DNA from: Actinomycetota bacterium | GTDB taxonomy: Bacteria; Actinomycetota; Thermoleophilia; Solirubrobacterales; Solirubrobacteraceae | Assembly (NCBI GenBank): GCA_005788585.1 | Contig: SYBY01000035.1 | Location: 1-11,342, forward strand | DNA: 11,342 nucleotides | Direction of reading: 5' to 3' | In this document: one piece after another, positions 6,415-11,342 of the stretch | How the letters are laid out: each line of letters starts with the position of its first letter | Numbering within the stretch: the first letter of the stretch is position 1 | The notes under the pieces: generated by a model | Databases searched by the model: none | Seen by the model: only the letters and a program-made list of their open reading frames with translations | What the model was told of the DNA's origin: nothing | Position numbers and translations under genes: made by a program

Positions 6415-7575
6415 GTGTCGATGATCACGACCGCGCCGAGCTCGCGACGCCAACTCGCGCTCGACGCTGCGCTCACGGCTGCGGTGTTCGGATTCTCGGT
6501 CGCGCAGATGGCCACCCAGGCGTTCGGCGGCGCGAAGGCCGGCGCGACGGGCGGAGCCGACATGGTGGGCGTCTCCGCCTGCCTGCTCGTCGCGCTCCCG
6601 CTGCTGGCACGTCACCGGGCGCCGCGAGCGGCGCTGGTCGCGGTCCTCGGCGCCACGGTGGCGCTCGTCGCACTCGACTATGCCGTGCTGACCGCGCCCG
6701 CTCCGGCGTTCGTCCTCGCCACGCTCGCCGAGCGGGACCGGAGGAGACAGGACACCTTCTTGATCCTGATCGCCTGCAGCGCCGCCTTCGCGGCGTTTGT
6801 CGCCGCCGCCTGGGCTCACTTTGGGCCCGAGGCGGGCGACTACGCGATCACCGCGCTCCTGTGGGCGGGCGGCTGGGTCGTCGGTGATCGCCGACGCCTG
6901 GCGCGGCAGCGGGCCGCGCAGGAGCGGGAGCGCATCGTGCGCGAGCAGCGCCTCGCGGTCGCCGAGGAGCGGACGCGGATCGCTCGTGAACTCCACGACT
7001 CGGCCGGACACGCGATCAACTCGATCCTCATCCAAGCGGGAGCGGCGCGGGTCGTTCAGGACAGTCAGCCGGAGCGCAGCCGCGAGGCGATCGCGACCAT
7101 CGAGGAGATCGCGCGCGAAACGATGCAGGACATCGACGCGATCCTGGGCGGACTGCGCGATGGCGCGCCAGCCGACCTGGAGCCGCTGCCCGGCATCGAC
7201 CGCATCGCCGCGCTCGTCGACCGCCACCGGGCCGCCGGCCTGGACTTCTCGCTGCGCGACCGCACCAACCCTGAGCTGCGACTGCCGCCACCGATCGATC
7301 GCGCTGTCTATCGCATCGCACAGGAGGCGATGACCAACGCCGCGCGTCACGGCACCGGCGCCGCCGAACTGACGCTCGAGTGCCGCGACGGCGTGCTCAC
7401 GCTCACCGTGGCCAACCCCGTCGCCGACGGCGCGCCCGCGCGAACCACGGGCGGCCACGGTTTGACCGGGATGCGAGAGCGCGCGGCGCTGCTCGGCGGC
7501 ACGCTGGACGTCCGCCGCGTCAGTGACCACTTCGAGGTCCGCGCGACGCTGCCCCAAGGGCCGAGAACGCCGTGA
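6415..7575 (+). CDS. Sensor histidine kinase, NarL/DesK-type (HisKA_3), membrane-embedded sensor
   Basis: A 386-residue kinase counted from the GTG at 6415 (384 from the ATG at 6421; both lack a Shine-Dalgarno). The first ~155 residues are five to six hydrophobic segments with very short loops and no extracellular domain, typical of intramembrane-sensing kinases that respond to membrane or envelope state. A basic, charged coiled linker (~157-185) leads to the HisKA_3 motif ERTRIARELHDSAGH, with the phosphorylated His at 194. The ATPase domain follows, with N-box QEAMTNAARHG (Asn308) and G-box GGHGLTGMRERAALLGG. It should autophosphorylate and pass phosphate to the response regulator encoded by the next gene, whose GTG start overlaps its stop by 4 bp. 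Divergence from the MMPL gene suggests the pair controls export. A further upstream in-frame ATG at 6289 would place the tandem palindromes inside the coding region and is unlikely. Confidence 0.93.
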   Translation: MSMITTAPSSRRQLALDAALTAAVFGFSVAQMATQAFGGAKAGATGGADMVGVSACLLVALPLLARHRAPRAALVAVLGATVALVALDYAVLTAPAPAFVLATLAERDRRRQDTFLILIACSAAFAAFVAAAWAHFGPEAGDYAITALLWAGGWVVGDRRRLARQRAAQERERIVREQRLAVAEERTRIARELHDSAGHAINSILIQAGAARVVQDSQPERSREAIATIEEIARETMQDIDAILGGLRDGAPADLEPLPGIDRIAALVDRHRAAGLDFSLRDRTNPELRLPPPIDRAVYRIAQEAMTNAARHGTGAAELTLECRDGVLTLTVANPVADGAPARTTGGHGLTGMRERAALLGGTLDVRRVSDHFEVRATLPQGPRTP

Positions 7576-8258
7576 CCGACGCGAACGACGCGATCCGCGT
7601 GATGCTGGTCGACGACGACGACCTGGTCCGCCGCGGCCTGCGCCTCATCCTCTCCAGCGACCCGACGCTCGATGTGGTCGCCGAGGCCGAGGACGGCGAC
7701 ATCGCGCTGCGCCGCGCGCCACACCACCACCCTGATGTCGTGCTGATGGACGTCCGTATGCCGCAGATGGACGGCGTCACCGCGACCCGCGAGCTGATCG
7801 CACGGGTGCCGGACGCGCGGGTAGTCATCCTCACGACCTTCGACGAGGACGAGTACGTCGTCGGCGCGCTGCGCGCCGGCGCCAGCGGGTTCCTGCTCAA
7901 GCGCAGCACCCCCGAGGATCTGCTGCACGCGATCCACGTCGTCGCGCTCGGCGACGCGCTGCTCTCACCCGCGGTGACCCGACGGGTGATCGAGCGGGTG
8001 GTCGAGCAGCCGATCCTGAGCTCCTCCCGGGATCCTCGGCTTGCCGACCTCACGCCACGCGAACTCGAGGTGTTCCTGCTCATCGCCCAGGGGCGCTCCA
8101 ACGCCGAGATCGCCGCCGCGCTGACCGTGGAGCAGACGACGGTCAAGAGCCACGTCCGCAACGTGCTGACCAAGGTCGGCGCACGCGACCGGATCCACGC
8201 CGTGATCCTCGCTTACGAATGCGGCGCGGTCTCCCCCGGAAGGCGAAGTGCGCCGTGA
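7572..8258 (+). CDS. Response regulator, NarL/LuxR family
   Basis: A 228-residue two-domain regulator. The receiver domain (~8-125) has the acidic pocket VDDDD (14-18), phosphoacceptor Asp60 in VVLMDVRMPQMDG, Thr88 in VVILTTFDED and Lys110 in GFLLKRSTPEDL. The C-terminal LuxR helix-turn-helix (~159-216) runs LTPRELEVFLLIAQGRSNAEIAAAL and then VEQTTVKSHVRNVLTKVGARDR, with the recognition helix around TVKSHVRNVL. Translation starts at GTG in a GTGA overlap with the kinase stop, so the two are made together. Phosphorylated by the kinase, it should bind DNA as a dimer. The tandem palindromes upstream of the kinase are the best visible candidate sites, which would make the system autoregulated and control the divergent exporter. 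It ends 13 bp before the convergent HAD gene. Confidence 0.96.
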   Translation: MTDANDAIRVMLVDDDDLVRRGLRLILSSDPTLDVVAEAEDGDIALRRAPHHHPDVVLMDVRMPQMDGVTATRELIARVPDARVVILTTFDEDEYVVGALRAGASGFLLKRSTPEDLLHAIHVVALGDALLSPAVTRRVIERVVEQPILSSSRDPRLADLTPRELEVFLLIAQGRSNAEIAAALTVEQTTVKSHVRNVLTKVGARDRIHAVILAYECGAVSPGRRSAP

Positions 8259-8266
8259 CCCGGCGC
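8250..8266. terminator. Small GC hairpin between convergent genes (weak terminator candidate)
   Basis: GCGCCG-TGACC-CGGCGC forms a perfect 6-bp stem with a 5-nt loop that contains the regulator's stop codon, in the 13-bp gap between convergent genes. It could act in both directions. There is no T-run on either side, so classic intrinsic termination is doubtful; actinobacterial terminators often lack one. Confidence 0.3.
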
Positions 8267-8271
8267 GTGTC

Positions 8272-8898
8272 TCAGACCGCGACGAGAATCCCGAACCGCT
8301 CCCGCAGCTCCGCCGACGTCGCGGCGGCGCTGCGGTGCAGCACGCCCTCCATCCCGACCCGTGCCGCGCCCGCCAGGTTGTGCTCGAGGTCGTCGACCAT
8401 GATGCACCGCTCGGCGGGCACGTCGAGCGCCTCGGCCGCCGCCGTGTAGATCCGCCGCGACGGCTTGCGCACGCCGAGCTGACCGGACACCACGACGACA
8501 TCGGCGAGCGCGTCGAGGTCGAATCCCTCGTAGCAGTCGCGACCGAACGAGTTCGTCACGAGCGCCACCGGGTGGCCGCCGGCGCGCAGTGCCGCGACGA
8601 GCGCGAGCATCTCCTCGTCGGGCACCAGCCCAGCCTGGAGGTTGCGGATGAGGCCCGCGGGTTCCACCTCGGCGCCGTGGGCGGCCAGCCGCGCCGCGAA
8701 CGCCGTCTCGAAGTCCTCGTCCTCCAGCCGCCCGCACTCGGCCTCCACGATGAGCTGGGCGCTCTCGGGGTCCTCGCGCAGCAGGCGCATCGGCAGGCCG
8801 GGGTCGCCCAGCGTCGCGCCGAACGCCGCGAACGCCTCGTGGACGCTGGTCGTCAGCACCCCGCCGAAGTCGACGAGGATCGCGTGCGGCGCACTCAT
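8272..8898 (-). CDS. HAD-superfamily hydrolase, subfamily IA
   Basis: A 208-residue HAD protein. Motif I is ILVDFGGVLTTS with nucleophile Asp10; the second Asp of the usual DxD is Gly12, as in DLGxV-type HAD-IA enzymes such as E. coli YihX. A small helical cap lies at about 18-90. Motif II is LVTNSFG (Thr115, Asn116, Ser117), motif III is Lys145 in GVRKPSRRIY, and motif IV is IMVDDLEHN (Asp169, Asp170). All catalytic positions needed for phosphate-ester hydrolysis are present, except that the acid/base Asp is replaced. The ACAD10 N-terminal HAD domain is a comparable family member involved in hydroxyacyl-CoA metabolism, but direct equivalence is not shown. Its ATG overlaps the dehydrogenase stop by 4 bp (ATGA); it is the last gene of the ligase operon. 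The substrate is unknown. Confidence 0.9.
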   Translation of the reverse strand: MSAPHAILVDFGGVLTTSVHEAFAAFGATLGDPGLPMRLLREDPESAQLIVEAECGRLEDEDFETAFAARLAAHGAEVEPAGLIRNLQAGLVPDEEMLALVAALRAGGHPVALVTNSFGRDCYEGFDLDALADVVVVSGQLGVRKPSRRIYTAAAEALDVPAERCIMVDDLEHNLAGAARVGMEGVLHRSAAATSAELRERFGILVAV

Positions 8899-9692
8899 GC
8901 GACCGCCGCCTGGAGCCGGCGCATCCCACGCAGCCAGCGGTCGTAGTCGCGGCCCTTGCGGGCATAGAACTCGAGCACCTCGGGGTGGGGGAGGATGAGG
9001 AACCGCTCGTCGCCGACCGCCTCCAGGACGACGTTCGCGACGTCCTCGGGCTCGAGCACGTCACCGGCGTGGGTGACGACGCGGGCGCCCATCTGCTGCG
9101 CGTCGTCGTCGGCGTCGATGCCGGCGTTGAGCATGTTCGTGTTCACGCCCATCGGGCACAGGCAGCTGACCCGCACGCCGTCGTCGCCGTAGGTGACCGA
9201 CAGCCACTCGGCGAACGCGACCGCAGCATGCTTGGTCACCGAGTAGGGGACCGAGCCGATCTGCGTCAGCAGGCCGGCGGCCGACGCGGTCGAGACGAAG
9301 TAGCCCTCGCCGCGCTCGAGCCAGCCGGGCACGAGCAGGCGCGCCGCGCGGACGTGGGCCATGACGTTGACCTCGAGCGACAGGTGCCACTCGGCCTCGC
9401 TGCTGTCCAGCCCGAGCCCGGCGCCGACGCCCGCGTTGGCGAAGAACAGGTCGACGGGGCCCAGCGCGGCCTCGGTCTGCGCGATCAGCGCGGTGAGCGC
9501 CGCCTCGTCGGCGACGTCGGCGCCGATCCCGATCGCACCGTCGCCGAGCTGTGCGGCGGTCGCCTGCGCGCCCTCGCCGTCGAGGTCGACGGCGGCAACC
9601 CGGGCGCCCTCGGCGCCCAGCCGCAGCGCGATCGCGCGGCCGATGCCGCCCGCCGCGCCGGTGACGATCGCGGTCCGTCCCTCGACGTTCAC
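8895..9692 (-). CDS. SDR family NAD(P)-dependent oxidoreductase
   Basis: A 265-residue classical short-chain dehydrogenase. The Rossmann motif is TGAAGGIG (11-18). Asp36 at the end of strand 2 favours NAD over NADP. NAG is at 86-88, and the catalytic set is Asn109, Ser137, Tyr150 and Lys154 (YSVTK). CPMGVNTNML after strand 6 is the usual PG-type loop. A C-terminal extension, FLILPHPEVLEFYARKG followed by YDRWLRGMRR, is longer than in minimal SDRs and should help shape the substrate pocket. It likely oxidises a secondary alcohol or reduces a ketone on a small or CoA-linked substrate; context suggests an acyl chain made by the neighbouring ligase. The start is GTG at 9692, overlapping the ligase stop (GTGA). 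A GTG one codon earlier is possible. A much longer in-frame extension to 9842 lies inside the ligase gene and is rejected. Confidence 0.93.
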   Translation of the reverse strand: MNVEGRTAIVTGAAGGIGRAIALRLGAEGARVAAVDLDGEGAQATAAQLGDGAIGIGADVADEAALTALIAQTEAALGPVDLFFANAGVGAGLGLDSSEAEWHLSLEVNVMAHVRAARLLVPGWLERGEGYFVSTASAAGLLTQIGSVPYSVTKHAAVAFAEWLSVTYGDDGVRVSCLCPMGVNTNMLNAGIDADDDAQQMGARVVTHAGDVLEPEDVANVVLEAVGDERFLILPHPEVLEFYARKGRDYDRWLRGMRRLQAAVA

Positions 9693-11206
9693 GACGCCGC
9701 CACCGTGGTCATGGCCGACGCCCGCACCTCGTCGGCGTCGATCGCGCGCTTGAGCACCTTGCCGGTCGGCCCCTTCGGGAGCGCGTCGACGAGCTGCACC
9801 AGGCGCGGCACCTTGTACGCCGACAGCCGTTCCTTCGTCCACGCCTTCAGCGCCACGGGGTCGATCTCGGCGCCCTCGCGCGGCGCGATCACCGCGGCGA
9901 TCTCCTCGCCGAGATGGTCGTCGGGCACGCCGATGACCGCGACCTCGACGATGTCCGGATGCTCGTAGAGCACCTCCTCGACCTCGCGGGGATAGACGTT
10001 GTAGCCCCCGCGGATGATGAGGTCCTTCAGGCGGTCGACGATGCGCACGTCGCCGTCCTCGTCCATGGTCCCGAGGTCGCCGCTGCGCAGCCAGCCTTCG
10101 ACGAGCGCCTCGGCCGTCGCCTCCGGGCGGTTGTAGTAGCCCTTCATGATCACCGGGCCGGTGACGTAGACCTCGCCGACCTCACCGGTGGGGACCGGCT
10201 TGCCGTCGTCGCCGCGGATCTCGACCTGGCACTCCGGCAGCGCGATGCCGACGGCGCCCGTCTTGCGCTCGCGGTGGATGCCGTTGAACGTCGCGGCGCC
10301 CGTCGTCTCGGTCAGGCCGTAGCCCTCCAGGATCAGGCAGCCGAACCGGTCAGTGAACGCGCGCATGACCTCGGCGGGCAGCGACGCCCCGCCTGACGCG
10401 GCCAGGCGCAGCGACGTGAAGTCGTCGGGGCCGTAGTCGCCGGCGGCGTGGAGCATGGCGTTCCACATCGTCGGGACCCCGGCCATGAGCGTGAGCTCGT
10501 CGCGGCGCAGCATCTCCAGCATCGCGCCGGGCGTGAAGGGGGACAGCAGCGAGAGCGATGCGCCCGCCCGGATCGTCGTCCCCATGACCACCGCCTGGCC
10601 GAAGACGTGGAACAGCGGCAGGCCGGTGCCGAACCGGTCGTCGGGTGTGACCTCGAGGACCTCGGAGAAGATCCGCGCGCAGGCCAGGACGTTGCCGGTC
10701 GTCAGCTGCGCGCCCTTCGGCCGGCCGGTCGGGCCGGGCGGGTAGAGGATGGTGGCGGTGTCCTCCAGCGCGGCGTCGTGGAGGTCGGTGAGGGGTTCGC
10801 CAGACGACACCGCGGCGTCCGGCTCGAGTGTCCAGCAGGGGACGTCCTGCGCGGCCGCCGCGTCGGCCGGGGCCGAGCCGACCTCGTGCCAGACGACGAC
10901 GAGCTTGCACTCCGCGTCGGCGATGACGTACTCGATCTCGGGCTTCGTGGCCATCGTGTTGACCGTGACCACCGCGGCGCCCGCAGCGTGCAGGGCGAAG
11001 TACGCGGCGGCGAACTCCGGCACGCTCGGTGCGCTGAGCAGCACCCGGTCGCCCGGCGCGATGCCCGCGGCGGCGACGGCGCCCGCGAACGCGGCGCTGC
11101 GCCGCTGCAGATCGCCATACGTCCAGGGGTCACCCGACCCGCGGAGGGCGATCCGGTCGGGATCGGTGCGGGCGTGCGTCCAAGCAGCCTCTGCGACGTT
11201 GGGCAT
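9689..11206 (-). CDS. Acyl-CoA ligase-like AMP-forming enzyme with unusual P-loop
   Basis: A 505-residue class I adenylate-forming enzyme of the medium/long-chain acyl-CoA synthetase type, expected to turn a carboxylic acid plus ATP and CoA into acyl-CoA. Visible core motifs: LPLFHVFGQ (197-204), SGGASLP (271-277), EGYGLTETTG (294-303), RSGDLG with Asp377, DRLKDLIIRGGYNVYPREVEE (391-411), and the catalytic Lys483 in PKGPTGKVLKR. The ATP phosphate-binding loop reads YPPGPTGRPKG (155-165) instead of the usual YTSGTTGxPKG: both flanking Ser/Thr and the first Thr of TTG are Pro. Gly, Thr160 and Lys164 remain. The ATG is supported by GGAGGAG about 5 nt upstream. It is the first gene of a coupled operon with SDR and HAD genes; its promoter carries the operator-like element shared with the importer and hydrolase. 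The acid substrate is unknown. Confidence 0.92.
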   Translation of the reverse strand: MPNVAEAAWTHARTDPDRIALRGSGDPWTYGDLQRRSAAFAGAVAAAGIAPGDRVLLSAPSVPEFAAAYFALHAAGAAVVTVNTMATKPEIEYVIADAECKLVVVWHEVGSAPADAAAAQDVPCWTLEPDAAVSSGEPLTDLHDAALEDTATILYPPGPTGRPKGAQLTTGNVLACARIFSEVLEVTPDDRFGTGLPLFHVFGQAVVMGTTIRAGASLSLLSPFTPGAMLEMLRRDELTLMAGVPTMWNAMLHAAGDYGPDDFTSLRLAASGGASLPAEVMRAFTDRFGCLILEGYGLTETTGAATFNGIHRERKTGAVGIALPECQVEIRGDDGKPVPTGEVGEVYVTGPVIMKGYYNRPEATAEALVEGWLRSGDLGTMDEDGDVRIVDRLKDLIIRGGYNVYPREVEEVLYEHPDIVEVAVIGVPDDHLGEEIAAVIAPREGAEIDPVALKAWTKERLSAYKVPRLVQLVDALPKGPTGKVLKRAIDADEVRASAMTTVAAS

Positions 11207-11275
11207 TGCTCTCCTCCAGCGCGACGTTGTGACCAGGTGGTCAGGATCGACGGGCGATCCGGGCCGGTGCAGATA

Positions 11276-11307
11276 GGACTACTAGGACTTGAGCTTGGAT
11301 TCAAGTT
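11276..11307 (-). promoter_or_regulatory. Ligase operon promoter region with operator-like element, copy D
   Basis: GAGCTTGGATTCAAGTT at 11291-11307 matches the element found twice at 3120-3216. It is the most symmetric copy: ACTTGA (11287-11292)-N8-TCAAGT (11301-11306). On the minus strand it includes TTGAAT (complement of 11299-11304), a reasonable -35; 17 nt further is TAGTCC (complement of 11276-11281), a weak -10. The ligase ATG is about 70 nt downstream. The remaining sequence to the window edge (11308-11342) shows nothing else recognisable. Confidence 0.5.
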
Positions 11308-11342
11308 CGGTTACGGTCGACGGGACATTCGGGGAATGGAGA

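Noticed and set aside
5662..7557. 631-codon open frame on the minus strand spanning the exporter N-terminus, the divergent gap and the kinase
   Set aside because: It would run through two well-defined genes and the tandem palindromes. Its product has no recognisable domain and changes composition abruptly.
9693..9842. N-terminal extension of the SDR gene to an ATG-like start at 9842
   Set aside because: The extra 50 residues are low-complexity Arg/Gly sequence within the ligase coding region. The GTG at 9692 gives the normal SDR N-terminus and a 4-bp overlap.
1..11342. tRNA, rRNA, CRISPR arrays, insertion sequences, prophage or attachment sites
   Set aside because: No clover-leaf-like or rRNA sequence, regular repeat-spacer series, transposase motif or terminal inverted repeat was seen on either strand. 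Coding density and composition are even throughout.

Overview
The window is very GC-rich (by eye about 70%), with strong G/C bias at third codon positions, GGAGG-type ribosome binding sites, GTG starts and GTGA/ATGA stop-start overlaps. This points to a high-GC actinobacterium. The style of the ligase, SDR and HAD genes suggests a soil lineage such as Solirubrobacterales (Conexibacter/Solirubrobacter-like), but the assignment is an inference. No mobile element, CRISPR array, tRNA or rRNA was seen. Long open frames opposite or out of phase with the real genes are composition artefacts.

Layout. (1) 1-2957, minus strand: a carbohydrate-type (CUT2/RbsABC-like) ABC importer, in the order lipoprotein binding protein, two-domain ATPase, permease; the permease runs off the left edge. 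A 12-bp perfect inverted repeat lies between the binding-protein and ATPase genes. (2) 2958-3256: divergent control region. (3) 3257-4069, plus: an alpha/beta hydrolase resembling 3-oxoadipate enol-lactonase. (4) 4085-6280, minus: an MMPL/RND-type exporter, divergent from (5) 6415-8258, plus: a NarL-family two-component pair (a histidine kinase with a membrane-embedded sensor, and a LuxR-type response regulator). Two adjoining 22-bp palindromic elements sit between exporter and kinase. (6) 11206-8272, minus: a tightly coupled three-gene operon encoding an acyl-CoA ligase-like enzyme, an SDR dehydrogenase and a HAD hydrolase.

How it may work together. A 17-20 bp element (core AACTTGAnnTCnAAnyTCA, an imperfect TTGA-N8-TCAA palindrome) overlaps the -35 region of three transcription units: the ABC importer, the hydrolase and the ligase operon. 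In each case it has the same orientation relative to the gene. This suggests one regulon for import, hydrolysis, CoA activation and alcohol/ketone oxidation of an unknown ester- or lactone-like compound. The MMPL/two-component block between them lacks this element and has its own tandem palindromes, so it looks like a separate envelope-sensing/export module.

Two enzymes of the proposed regulon have altered P-loops: the ATPase has Thr for the Walker A Lys in its first domain, and the ligase has three Pro in the normally Ser/Thr-rich AMP/ATP loop. Both were read directly from the DNA and are the most unexpected protein-level observations here.
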